Source of the DNA: Prochlorococcus sp. AG-436-M02
Lineage (GTDB): Bacteria > Cyanobacteriota > Cyanobacteriia > PCC-6307 > Cyanobiaceae
Reading direction: 5' to 3'
Assembly (NCBI GenBank): GCA_003212515.1
Contig: QCPL01000006.1
Coordinates: forward strand, 1 to 64,000
Length of the DNA: 64,000 nucleotides
A program made the translations under genes and the position numbers. The notes under the pieces were generated by a model. That model was not told the DNA's origin and did no database searches. It was given only the letters and a program-made list of their open reading frames with translations. Shown one piece after another: positions 1 through 7,201 of the stretch (position 1 is its first letter; each line of letters starts with the position of its first letter).

Positions 1-420
1 GCAGATCAACTGCGTTAGGCTATGCAGCAAAGGCTTCTGGGGTGGCGTCTATCGCCTTAGGTGATGCAGCACAAGCGACAGCTCACTATTCAACTGCATT
101 AGGTGATGGTGCAAGAGCTACTAAGAGCAGATCAACTGCGTTAGGCTATGCAGCACAAGCGACAGGTTACTATTCAACTGCGTTAGGTGATAGTGCAAGA
201 GCTACTAAGAGCAGATCAACTGCGTTAGGCAAAGGAGCAAAGGCTTATGGGGTGGCGTCTATCGCCTTAGGCGATGCAGCACAAGCGACAGGTCACTATT
301 CAACTGCGGTAGGTGATGATGCAAGAGCTACTAATAGCAGATCAACTGCGTTAGGCTATGGATCAAGAGCAGCTTATACTAATTCAACAGCGATCGGGAA
401 TGGTGCTAGAACGACTGCCA
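1..420 (+). repeat. 42-bp coding tandem repeats with a 210-bp higher-order period
   Basis: The unit encodes 14 residues (S-T-A-L-G-x-x-A-x-A-T-x-x-x). The 20-base phrase GCAGATCAACTGCGTTAGGC recurs at 1, 127, 211 and 337. That is spacing of 3, 2 and 3 units, so five units (210 bp) appear to have been duplicated as a block. Confidence 0.85.
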
Positions 421-1175
421 ATAATCAAGTGGTCTTAGGAACTAGCAGTGACACTGTCTACGTCCCTGGTGCTGTAAGAGTCGATGGAGAAATCACTACT
501 GCTAACGGCACTAATCTGATTAGGCAAGACAATGGTGGTATTCACCTTGGAGAAAATTCTTGGCATACAAAAGAAGAAAATGGACGACAAAAAGTCTGGG
601 CGACTGATGCAGGTGGTAATGCAATCCCCATTGATTACAGCAATGGAACTAAGTTATTAATCAATGGTAGAGACGTTGAACAGTCCATCGACAATGTTGG
701 TGCTTTAAGTGCTGCTTTAACTGGATTACCAACGGTTCCAGACGACTCACCACTATCATGTGGTGTTGGCTTTGGGATGCACAGTGGCAGTAATGCAATC
801 TCTGGTGGTTGTGCCTCAAAAGTTAATGAACGATTAACGCTCAATTATGCAGCTTCTATTATCCCTGCTAAGCAGGACTACCAAGGAAGTGATAGCTCCT
901 GGTCTGGTCGTGCTGGCTTTGTTTTCAAGTTGGGCAAAATTAACAAACCAACCTTGATTAGTAGGAATGAGAAGAAAGCACTTCAGTCATCAAACCAAGA
1001 GCTAAGAGAGTTAGTCGCGAAACAAAATGAGCACATAGCTTTACAAAACGAACGTCTAGAGAAACTTGAGCAGATTGCTCTCGCCACCCAAAAGGATCAG
1101 AAAACTGCTTTCTCCTTCTTCAATGGATCTAATTTGTTTTCAAGCATGAAAAGTTTTTTCATATCCAGCAAGTAA
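3..1175 (+). CDS. YadA-like trimeric autotransporter adhesin, 5' end outside window
   Basis: The reading frame is open to the left window edge, so the N-terminus and signal peptide are missing. About ten 14-residue head repeats of the type STALGDGARATKSR run to near position 420. This is the YadA/Hep-Hag left-handed beta-roll that trimerises on the cell surface. A spacer follows, then a YadA-type membrane anchor beginning near NVGALSAALTGLP (about nt 690) and ending near the strand GRAGFVFKLG (about nt 945). Unusually, some 75 residues follow the barrel and include a Glu/Lys/Gln-rich heptad-like segment (RNEKKALQSSNQELRELVAK), predicted as coiled coil. In the standard family the barrel strand is the C-terminus. 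The family assignment is firm from repeats plus anchor; the role in adhesion, grazing or phage avoidance is inference. Confidence 0.85.
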   Translation, partial: RSTALGYAAKASGVASIALGDAAQATAHYSTALGDGARATKSRSTALGYAAQATGYYSTALGDSARATKSRSTALGKGAKAYGVASIALGDAAQATGHYSTAVGDDARATNSRSTALGYGSRAAYTNSTAIGNGARTTANNQVVLGTSSDTVYVPGAVRVDGEITTANGTNLIRQDNGGIHLGENSWHTKEENGRQKVWATDAGGNAIPIDYSNGTKLLINGRDVEQSIDNVGALSAALTGLPTVPDDSPLSCGVGFGMHSGSNAISGGCASKVNERLTLNYAASIIPAKQDYQGSDSSWSGRAGFVFKLGKINKPTLISRNEKKALQSSNQELRELVAKQNEHIALQNERLEKLEQIALATQKDQKTAFSFFNGSNLFSSMKSFFISSK

Positions 1176-1210
1176 TCAAGTCAAGGCTCGCAGAAGTCTG
1201 GAGAATATAT

Positions 1211-1283
1211 AAGGTTGACAGCCGATTGATCTACAGAGGGTTGGACTAGTGCCAGCCCTTTTTTCATAGATCAGCTAGAAAGG
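1211..1283 (+). repeat. 73-bp terminator-plus-leader repeat, copy A
   Basis: This block matches 18723-18795 at 71 of 73 positions by direct comparison. It holds a terminator hairpin followed by the leader AGATCAGCTAGAAAGG (1268-1283), which ends in a purine-rich stretch just upstream of the 1288 start codon. Confidence 0.9.
1238..1264 (+). terminator. Rho-independent terminator after the YadA-like gene
   Basis: The stem GGGTTGG/CCAGCCC has 7 pairs including one G-T and a 7-nt loop, followed directly by six T residues. It ends transcription of the adhesin gene and isolates the following small gene. Confidence 0.8.
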
Positions 1284-1287
1284 GAAT

Positions 1288-1515
1288 ATGAGATGGCCAC
1301 CTAACCAAGCTTGGACTTCAACTTTTAAAAGGGAGGGCTATCGCCATTTTGAGGTTAAACAATTTGGAGGCAAAAAAGATCAACGGTGGGTCGAGCTATT
1401 TCCCATCAATAACAAAGACATTCTGATTCGAATTTCGTGGGATGAACTCAAGACTCGTTCAAAATGGACCACCGGTTGGCTCCAATTACCGAAAGATGAA
1501 GATTGCAGTGGATAA
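1288..1515 (+). CDS. Tryptophan-rich DUF2389/TIGR02450-like small protein
   Basis: This is a 75-residue protein with conserved-looking tryptophans in RHFEVKQFGGK, RISWDELK and W..GWLQLP. The pattern fits the small Trp-rich cyanobacterial and proteobacterial family TIGR02450/DUF2389, whose function is unknown. The start ATG sits a few bases after the leader repeat, whose AGAAAGGGAA can serve as the ribosome binding site. The next small membrane protein begins on the base after this gene's stop codon, so the two are probably co-translated. The family match is from memory of the motif and needs a profile search. Confidence 0.6.
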   Translation: MRWPPNQAWTSTFKREGYRHFEVKQFGGKKDQRWVELFPINNKDILIRISWDELKTRSKWTTGWLQLPKDEDCSG

Positions 1516-1701
1516 ATGAACTTTGCTGATAACTGGGCCAGGATTTTTGTTGTGATTACGTTTCTTACTTTTGGAGAAGCTCAGGTTATTGGTGGTATCG
1601 TTCCCAACCTGATTGCTTTTGGATTATTTGTTGGAGCAATTGGTTATTTTGCTTTAACTGGAAAGATGGCAAAGATGTTCGGCTGGAAAAACAAGAAATA
1701 A
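1516..1701 (+). CDS. Small two-helix membrane protein, unknown function
   Basis: The 61-residue product has two hydrophobic segments, roughly IFVVITFLTFG (10-22) and LIAFGLFVGAIGYFAL (33-50), and a Lys-rich C-terminal tail (KMFGWKNKK). Its ATG follows the upstream stop codon with no gap, a strong sign of a two-gene operon with the Trp-rich protein. No family is recognised. It lies in the oldest, leftmost part of the island. Confidence 0.6.
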   Translation: MNFADNWARIFVVITFLTFGEAQVIGGIVPNLIAFGLFVGAIGYFALTGKMAKMFGWKNKK

Positions 1702-1721
1702 AGCTATCACTAGCAAGTTAA

Positions 1722-1764
1722 TACTTCTCGTTTTTGGCTGATCTAGCGCAAGACTTCAGGCAGC
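1722..1764. repeat. 43-bp dispersed repeat, copy A
   Basis: The block is 41/43 identical to 9470-9512 (TACTTCTCGTTTTTGGCTGA at its start). Both copies lie at a gene end or start within the island. The first ends at the stop codon of the 39-residue minus-strand gene. Confidence 0.85.
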
Positions 1765-1883
1765 TAAGAATCCTTCTTCTTGAAAAACTTTTGGAACATC
1801 CAAACTAAATAAAGAGTTGAGCCTATAAACAAAATCAAGCTAAAGGTACCAACTGCTGAATTTGCTGCTTCTACTGTTGGCAT
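1764..1883 (-). CDS. 39-residue single-helix membrane protein
   Basis: This short minus-strand frame starts at ATG (1883) and encodes one clear transmembrane helix (TFSLILFIGSTLYLVWMF) and a basic tail (FKKKDS). The layout resembles the one-helix subunits of photosynthetic complexes, but the sequence does not match one I can name. Its stop overlaps the end of a 43-bp dispersed repeat. Support is the coherent membrane-protein composition only. Confidence 0.5.
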   Translation of the reverse strand: MPTVEAANSAVGTFSLILFIGSTLYLVWMFQKFFKKKDS

Positions 1884-1956
1884 TTACGTCTTTTTCCCAA
1901 TTACACAAAACATACTTTACGTAGATGATCTGGCTCAAGTTTTCAGACAGTCTTCG

Positions 1957-2208
1957 TTAGTAGAGCCATAACGGTTTACTTTTCTGCCAGCCTTCCTTCA
2001 ATAATTCAGCCCAAAGTGATATCGCTTCTGATCTAGGAAGATTTTTACTTTCAATAATTACCACGTCTGGAGTAATGCCATGCAGAAATAAGTTTTTGCA
2101 AAAAGCTCGGTGAATATATACATGCGGAAAAGGATGGTGAGGGTTTTGGTAAAACCTCATGGCCCATGCCCTACTTGGGTTAATCAACCAGCCTTCTCTT
2201 ATCTTCAA
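1957..2208 (-). CDS. DUF1651 family protein
   Basis: The 83-residue product begins MKIREGWLINPSRAWAMRF and ends with the block LPRSEAISLWAELLKEGWQK. That layout (N-terminal GWL, central V-rich strand, then R-x-E-A-x-x-L-W..L...GW) is characteristic of DUF1651, a small-protein family expanded in picocyanobacterial genomic islands and of unknown function. It lies 3 bases downstream of a secreted small protein on the same strand, so they probably form an operon. Here the usual acidic and aromatic residues in the middle are diverged. Confidence 0.7.
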   Translation of the reverse strand: MKIREGWLINPSRAWAMRFYQNPHHPFPHVYIHRAFCKNLFLHGITPDVVIIESKNLPRSEAISLWAELLKEGWQKSKPLWLY

Positions 2209-2211
2209 GAC

Positions 2212-2367
2212 CTACTTCTTTTCTGACTCTTCTACTTGCTCAGTTTTGGTCTCTTGATTGGATTTGTCTTTCGAGAAAGGGCAATCGCCTTCTCCACCCC
2301 ATCCCCAAGCAAGTGCAGGACCAGCACTAATTGAAAGTGCGAAAACTAATGGAAGAACTTTTTTCAC
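2212..2367 (-). CDS. Small secreted protein, GTG start
   Basis: This 51-residue frame has a textbook signal peptide (basic KK, hydrophobic core LPLVFALSISAG, A-L-A cleavage site near residue 20). It leaves a mature peptide beginning WGWGGEGDCPFSKDK and an acidic/lysine tail. Similar short exported peptides with a GDCPFSK-like core are common in Prochlorococcus; their function is unknown. The start is GTG at 2367; no ATG is available in frame. Confidence 0.6.
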   Translation of the reverse strand: MKKVLPLVFALSISAGPALAWGWGGEGDCPFSKDKSNQETKTEQVEESEKK

Positions 2368-2442
2368 TGTGAACTTAAAAGTAGAAACATCTTAAGAACT
2401 TTTTCAGCAGTCCGTTAGATCCCTTTATTTCCAGTGATCTTA

Positions 2443-2552
2443 CTTACCTTTTGCAGGAGTTTTGCGGGAACGCTCAAAGCCCTATTCCTTGAAAACCTAG
2501 TCGGAACAATAGGGTTCGAAGCTGCCGCTTAGTGCCCAAAGCAGCCTCGCGG
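2443..2552. other. Oldest, decayed tRNA-Pro attachment site (att0) with repeat pair
   Basis: From 2492 the sequence AAAACCTAGTCGG followed by degenerate matches (GGGTTCGAA, TAGTGCCCAAAGCA) aligns with the tRNA-Pro 3' half but is no longer a functional copy. Just outside it lies an imperfect direct repeat, TTTTGCAGGAG then TTTTGCGGGAA (period about 11 bp), placed like the arm-site pairs at the younger junctions. Confidence 0.6.
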
Positions 2553-2606
2553 TTAAGAGAAAAATGCTTTACATTCCGCAACAATAAACGCAATCTTTCT
2601 TAACAA

Positions 2607-3668
2607 TTGAACTTCTCTTCTCGGGCTGTTTTTTTTCAAAGCAATTCATCTAGTTATAAGAAGCATAATCAAGAAAGCTTAAGGCCTGTTATTGCAGTAA
2701 CAATGGCCACCAGTCGACAGGGATCTTCAGTCGTAAGGCATTTGTCCAAAAATGGTATTTTTCGGATTCGAGCAATTACTCGTTCTCCCTTTAGTAAGCG
2801 AGCTGAGCTTTTGGCCAAGTTGCCAAATGTCGAAATTGTCCAAGGAGATCTCCTGGAACCAGAAAGCTTAGAAAGAGCTTTTTCAGGGGTTTATGGAATA
2901 TTTGGCAATACGACTCCCACAAAAGGGTGGATATTTGGCCGTGGAAGCATGGTTCGTGATTATGAGATAGAGCAAGGGAGAAACTTAGTAGACGTAGTGA
3001 AAAAACTTGCTGACTTGGGAACATTAAAGCACTTTGTTTTTAGTTCAGTATGCAAACCCAAAGACCCTCTGAAAAGTCAGCCAGCGCCTGGACATTTCAC
3101 AAGCAAGTGGAGTATTGAGGAATATATCTTGATTAATGGGTTAAACAAACTTTCGACAATTCTTCGACCTGTTAGCTACTTCGAAAATTTCGATAGTGAT
3201 CTTCCTGGTGTGCAGATTTCTCAATCAAGTTTCCCTGGAGTTGTCCACAAAGACAAAGCTTGGCAAACCATCGCAGTTGATGATGTTGGACTATGGACAA
3301 GGGCTGTTTTTGAAAATCCCCAAAAGTTTTGGGGAGAATCAATGAATATTGCTGGAGAAGAGATGACTGGACAAGAAATGGCAGCTCTTTGGCAAAAAAT
3401 AAATGCTAAGGACTCTACATCAGTACGCTATTCAATGGTCCCGCGCAAACTTATTAATTTCATTGAACACGATATTGCACTAATGGCTAGCTGGATAGAA
3501 AGAGCAGGTTATGGAGCAGACTTGAAAGCACTAAAAGTCCTAGCAGATGAGCTAGGCATAACTATGACCCCGCTATCTTGTTGGCTTAGAGAAAAGATTT
3601 CATCAGGCAATACTCAAAAAAGATTACCTAATATTGATTTACAAAGAAAATTTGTAACTGCGACCTAG
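2607..3668 (+). CDS. NmrA-like NAD(P)-binding oxidoreductase whose 3' end is formed by att1
   Basis: A Rossmann-type N-terminal region (RPVIAVTMATSRQGSSVVRH) is followed by a downstream pattern typical of NmrA/atypical short-chain dehydrogenases: LRPVSYFENF and AWQTIAVDDVGLWTRAVFEN. The usual GATGxxG is altered to MATSRQG, which may weaken cofactor binding. The annotated start is TTG (2607); a start closer to RPVIAV would fit the family better. The stop codon TAG (3666-3668) lies inside a tRNA-derived attachment sequence (3658-3681), so recombination set the last codons of this gene. Substrate unknown. Confidence 0.7.
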   Translation: MNFSSRAVFFQSNSSSYKKHNQESLRPVIAVTMATSRQGSSVVRHLSKNGIFRIRAITRSPFSKRAELLAKLPNVEIVQGDLLEPESLERAFSGVYGIFGNTTPTKGWIFGRGSMVRDYEIEQGRNLVDVVKKLADLGTLKHFVFSSVCKPKDPLKSQPAPGHFTSKWSIEEYILINGLNKLSTILRPVSYFENFDSDLPGVQISQSSFPGVVHKDKAWQTIAVDDVGLWTRAVFENPQKFWGESMNIAGEEMTGQEMAALWQKINAKDSTSVRYSMVPRKLINFIEHDIALMASWIERAGYGADLKALKVLADELGITMTPLSCWLREKISSGNTQKRLPNIDLQRKFVTAT

Positions 3669-3681
3669 TGCTCCCAAAGCC
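3658..3681. other. Partial tRNA-Pro attachment site (att1)
   Basis: The 20 bases GCGACCTAGTGCTCCCAAAG match the anticodon-arm side of the tRNA-Pro 3' half exactly. The acceptor side is gone. It marks the left end of the element that carries the first integrase. Confidence 0.8.
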
Positions 3682-3785
3682 CTGGTACGGACCCAGTGAG
3701 ACTGAGCTTTTCCTAGTTATAACTTCAATCAGGGGCTAAGAAGTTTTGCAATGATACGCAGACTAGACACAACTTTCGCTTGCAT

Positions 3786-3810
3786 TTACACGCATCCGTG
3801 TGTAAAAAGA
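3786..3810. promoter_or_regulatory. Putative integrase arm sites, left end of element 1
   Basis: TACACGCA (3787-3794) is followed by CGTGTGTAAAAAGA (3797-3810). Both motifs recur at the right end of the same element (7617-7680). The TTTACAC/GTGTAAA halves also form a short inverted repeat. Confidence 0.65.
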
Positions 3811-3834
3811 GTGTAGTTACGACCCGGTGCTCTT

Positions 3835-4053
3835 TTGATTGAAAAGTGGACACCAACCAAAGAACAAAGCGAAGGCGTAGTCACTCGGACTGTTGATTTC
3901 TTCTTAGATGAACTGAATGAATTGCAGGAAGAATTGGATTGTCCTGATGAATTTATTTTTGATCTTTTAGGAGCCATAAGGAATAGATGGTCTCCTGAGA
4001 GCTGCCATTCACGCATGAGAGAACTTAAGAAGGAGAATCCTGATGCCTTCTAA
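3835..4053 (+). CDS. Small acidic protein overlapping the integrase start
   Basis: This is a 72-residue, Glu-rich, predicted all-helical protein (FFLDELNELQEELDCPDEFI), with a TTG start. Its 3' end overlaps the integrase start by 11 bases, so translation is probably coupled. Position and size would fit a recombination directionality or regulatory protein, but no DNA-binding motif is visible. That role is a guess from context only. Confidence 0.55.
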   Translation: MIEKWTPTKEQSEGVVTRTVDFFLDELNELQEELDCPDEFIFDLLGAIRNRWSPESCHSRMRELKKENPDAF

Positions 4054-5290
4054 AGAAGTTCAGCCTGCTTGGGTCAAAGAATTTAGGAAGGCAGTTAAAG
4101 CTTCATGCCCTAAAGGTTGGCTTGTGATGCCATGCAGAAAAGAAAGCATGAGGGTGCAAGTTTGGAAAAAGAGTGTCCGTATTGCTGACGTCACTATTCC
4201 CTACGCATGGAATGAAGCGTCATGGCCCGATGCACTTCTAAGAATTAGAGCTGCTGCGAAAGCATATGAAGAGTCAGACAGAAAATTAGAAATTAGAAGT
4301 TGCTTCAATATTGCTCATACTGTTTCCAGCAAAAATAAAACTGATTGGGATAGTGCGATCAATTTATATAGAGAGCACAAAAAAGATCGCGTAAAAGATT
4401 CAACTTGGAAGAGTAAATATGACCCCGTTTTTCAAATTGCGCTTAAAGCACTTAAGAGTTCAAAGAGTCCAAAAGATGGACCTGCGCTTTCCAAAATTGC
4501 GTTGAAGAAATGGAAAGCAGGAACGCCAATGCATCGCCACATGCGATTAGCGCTTTATGGGTTCCTCAGATTTTGCGTACAGGAGCAAAAGTTTGAATCC
4601 ATATGGTTGCCGCCGGCAGTTACAGATAAAGATGTCGTTACGACTAAAAAGAGAATTGGCTATCCACTCACTGATGCTCAGATACTCAGGCTGTTGGATT
4701 CATTCCCTGAAGATGAGAACGGTTGTAAGTGGCGCTTTGCCTTTCAGTGCATGGCTGTTTATGGCTTAAGACCAGAAGACCTCCGCTACTTACATACAAG
4801 GAACGGAGGCCAAGAGATCTGGTCTAATTATGAAAAATCTAAGGGTGGAAAGAAAGGAGAAACAACTGATGCAAGGCGTTTATATCCCTTGCTTGTACAT
4901 GATGTTGATGGTCCTGTTAATTGGAATTTGAAGGAGCAACTGTGTATATGCGAGCAAGAGGGGAAAAACTTGTTGCCTTCTTTAGGTGAGCCAGGGAATG
5001 CAGGGGATAGATGCAAGTCTTACCTCTCTCGTCGCAAGGTGTGGGAAGCCATTCGAAAGGAAGTGGCTAGAGAAAATCAGGAGTTGACCCCTTATAGCTT
5101 TAGGCATCGATATGCCTATTACGGACACAACCGACCAAAGGTAGATGGAACCTATAGAGCACCCAAACAGGTTGCTGAAGCAATGGGGCACGAATTGGAT
5201 ACGCACCTTTTGGCCTACTCCAGATTCAAAACTAAAGATCTTGCAGATCAGTTTGATGAGGGAGTAATACCTGTGAAAGTGGCGGCTTGA
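4043..5290 (+). CDS. Tyrosine recombinase (integrase) of element 1
   Basis: The 415-residue protein has an N-terminal arm-binding and core-binding region (about 1-200) and a C-terminal catalytic domain. Catalytic residues read as Arg243 in VYGLRPEDLR, box II PYSFRHRYA with Arg354, His383 in AMGHELDTH, and nucleophile Tyr392 in LLAYSRFK. The His that usually opens box II (HxxR) is Tyr351. It sits just inside att1, facing inward, the position expected for an element integrated at the tRNA 3' end. It would cut and rejoin DNA at the tRNA-Pro sequence. It shares the YSFRH variant and layout with the integrase at 10284-11555. Confidence 0.92.
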   Translation: MPSKEVQPAWVKEFRKAVKASCPKGWLVMPCRKESMRVQVWKKSVRIADVTIPYAWNEASWPDALLRIRAAAKAYEESDRKLEIRSCFNIAHTVSSKNKTDWDSAINLYREHKKDRVKDSTWKSKYDPVFQIALKALKSSKSPKDGPALSKIALKKWKAGTPMHRHMRLALYGFLRFCVQEQKFESIWLPPAVTDKDVVTTKKRIGYPLTDAQILRLLDSFPEDENGCKWRFAFQCMAVYGLRPEDLRYLHTRNGGQEIWSNYEKSKGGKKGETTDARRLYPLLVHDVDGPVNWNLKEQLCICEQEGKNLLPSLGEPGNAGDRCKSYLSRRKVWEAIRKEVARENQELTPYSFRHRYAYYGHNRPKVDGTYRAPKQVAEAMGHELDTHLLAYSRFKTKDLADQFDEGVIPVKVAA

Positions 5291-5301
5291 TTATTTAATT
5301 A

Positions 5302-5380
5302 TTGCCGGGGGATGGATAGCGCATACAACGCCCCCTGTATTCACGAGTCACTCGCTTTTGTATTGCAGGCTCCCCGGCAA
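5302..5380. other. GC-rich structured intergenic element
   Basis: The 9-bp arms TTGCCGGGG (5302-5310) and CCCCGGCAA (5372-5380) enclose internal short helices ATACA/TGTAT and CGAG/CTCG, giving a branched fold of about 80 nt. It follows the integrase stop codon. It could be a structured 3' UTR, a small RNA, or a replication or packaging signal. No tRNA T-loop is present. The rest of the 5291-5585 gap shows nothing recognisable. Confidence 0.5.
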
Positions 5381-5585
5381 GAATTTCTCAGAATAAACCT
5401 TTGTTTCTTTCTCAGGAAAACCTGACTAGGCGATCTAGATTGAAAGAAAGAACTCTTCTCTTTGGACCTCGACAGGCAAGCAATTACTGATCCAAGGCCT
5501 TCTTCTTTCGAGGGCAATGAAGGCTTTGGGCTTGTAGAAGCAACAATCGTGTTGAGGGTTATCTCGATTTTTTCAAAAGAAGTGA

Positions 5586-6386
5586 ATGAATAATCAGGCT
5601 TGTCTTCAATTAAAGGTAATTGTCCCTTTAATAACGGGAGTGCTAAGTGTGATAGCCCTACCTATAACAGTTAGATCAGGTGGAAGCATCCAAGACCCCA
5701 CGTACTGCAAGGACGTAGTGGGTCCTCCTCAAGATTGCACCACCACTCCAGAACGTTACGAACTTACCATTTATGAAATGGGCATATGCTCATCTGATCC
5801 TCTACCAGGTGGAGACAATTCAGAATTTGATGACTCCAGTTGCGTAAAAACATTAGATAACCCTAATGGTCAAAAAGCTGATCTAACAAACAGAGCATCA
5901 GTTGATTTGACTGCTGGGACAACGTATCGGCCTCCCAATGGGACCTACACCCATTCCTATCTTAAATTCAGCAATGTCATTGGCATGAGGGGTACTGTTG
6001 AAACTTCCCAGGTTTATTATTCAAAATCAAATTTGGATGTAGATGGAGCTTCCATACCATCAGTGACACCTCCTGCCGAAAATTGGGACGATACAGTTAC
6101 TGATATAGGCGATACAGGAGGATGTGGTGGCACTGTTTCATGGTCAGGTGAAGAGGGAACGATGAAGGCTTTACTGTCTTGTACAGACGCGAGCTCGTCA
6201 GATGCCAGGCTAATCGCTGTATATAAACCTGATTCGCAACTTATAATTGATGACGATACGGAAGGATTACAAGCAACATTCTTGGTTGAAAATTTGGGGC
6301 TGGAGGCAGGAGTAGATGAGGAAGGTGACGGACAACCAGATCAATTTGACAGTGCTCCATTCAGGGTGCGTATAGAAACGTTTTAA
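5586..6386 (+). CDS. Secreted Cys-containing protein, unknown function
   Basis: The 266-residue protein has an N-terminal hydrophobic segment (VIVPLITGVLSVIALPI) consistent with a signal peptide or anchor. A long Asp/Ser/Thr/Gly-rich, beta-looking region follows with several cysteines (C39, C51, C68, C86, and two more after residue 175), suggesting disulfides outside the cytoplasm. The phrase ERYELTIYEMGICSSD and a later FRVRIETF end suggest a beta-sandwich fold. I do not recognise a family. It is probably a surface or periplasmic cargo protein of element 1. Confidence 0.6.
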   Translation: MNNQACLQLKVIVPLITGVLSVIALPITVRSGGSIQDPTYCKDVVGPPQDCTTTPERYELTIYEMGICSSDPLPGGDNSEFDDSSCVKTLDNPNGQKADLTNRASVDLTAGTTYRPPNGTYTHSYLKFSNVIGMRGTVETSQVYYSKSNLDVDGASIPSVTPPAENWDDTVTDIGDTGGCGGTVSWSGEEGTMKALLSCTDASSSDARLIAVYKPDSQLIIDDDTEGLQATFLVENLGLEAGVDEEGDGQPDQFDSAPFRVRIETF

Positions 6387-6655
6387 TGATCTTCTCCGTT
6401 TCTGATTTTTATCTGTAGGCGTCTCTAGGTGTTCATTTGACACAAAAACCTATAGACAAATTCTTAATTACTTTCAATCTCCTTAATATCGGTAGCCAAT
6501 TATCAATAATGGGTCCTTCTTTGGCAGTTCTTCATGGGTTGTCGCAGCGGCTCAGCTTGCCTCTAGTTGAGAATTAACAAAAGCATGGACGGTTTACTTT
6601 TATTGAGAAAAATTAGTTACAGCAACCCTTTTACCGGAACATATGAAGCCTTTGG
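6387..6655. other. Intergenic, nothing recognised
   Basis: This is spacer between the secreted-protein gene and the convergent HTH gene. No convincing gene, hairpin with T tract or repeat was seen. Confidence 0.5.
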
Positions 6656-6877
6656 TTAACGACTACTGTGTAATACGCCGTCTGGTCTCCATTGAGCTAT
6701 TCCTGCCATGTGTTCACCTAAAGGTGGCTTCCCTGGAGGCTTTAAATTCAGATATTTCGTGCCTTCAATTTCACTGACGTAATCATCTAGCCAGCCGTCT
6801 TTAAGCATTCGATAAATCTGACTTCGAGACTTATAACCAAGGATTCGGCTCGCTTCTGTGATCGTTGCAAGAGGCAT
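6656..6877 (-). CDS. Excisionase-like helix-turn-helix protein
   Basis: The 73-residue product starts PLATITEASRILGYKSRSQI, an HTH of the MerR/excisionase (HTH_17) type: T-I-T-E-A-(S/A)-R-x-L-G..S.SQIYRML. Proteins like this act as directionality factors or repressors in integrating elements. It lies inside element 1 on the strand opposite the integrase. ATG start. The exact role is inference. Confidence 0.65.
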   Translation of the reverse strand: MPLATITEASRILGYKSRSQIYRMLKDGWLDDYVSEIEGTKYLNLKPPGKPPLGEHMAGIAQWRPDGVLHSSR

Positions 6878-7131
6878 AACAGGACCTGGCGAAAGGAATA
6901 GAAGTGTCCATACTTATTTCTCCTAAAGCGCTGCTAATACTGTTTAATTTGCTCTCTAGAAGACCTGTGGTTGTTAAGTCGTCCCTACTTTAAAAGCCCG
7001 TGCCTAGGAAAATTCCGCGCGAACGAACGACCCACCGGGTTTCTCTTAGGAAGGACCCATTAAACGCATAGGACGCAAAAACCGGGGTTTTTTAACAGAG
7101 AGGGGGTGGTGAAAAAGAGTGGGGCCAAACC
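6878..7131. other. Intergenic, unusually GC-rich toward the right
   Basis: No gene was found. Around 7077-7091 AAAAACC.GGGTTTTT forms a short palindrome that could end transcription from either side. Base composition rises in G and C approaching the twin hairpins. Confidence 0.4.
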
Positions 7132-7183
7132 AGGCAGGACTACCACGAACTGCCTTTTGGGAGGCCCAACCACGAACCTCCCA
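7132..7183. other. Twin hairpins with the same loop motif
   Basis: Hairpin 1 is AGGCAG (7132-7137) paired with CTGCCT (7150-7155). Hairpin 2 is TGGGAGG (7158-7164) paired with CCTCCCA (7177-7183). Both loops are 12 nt and both end ACCACGAA. Stems differ while loop size and the 3' half of the loop are kept, which points to selection on the loop. They lie 19 bp beyond the stop codon of the capsid remnant. Confidence 0.65.
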
Positions 7184-7201
7184 CCCCGCTTAAAGCACCG
7201 A

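Noticed and set aside
635-844. Minus-strand frame inside the YadA-like gene
   Set aside because: It is antisense to a well-supported repeat/anchor protein and has no features of its own.
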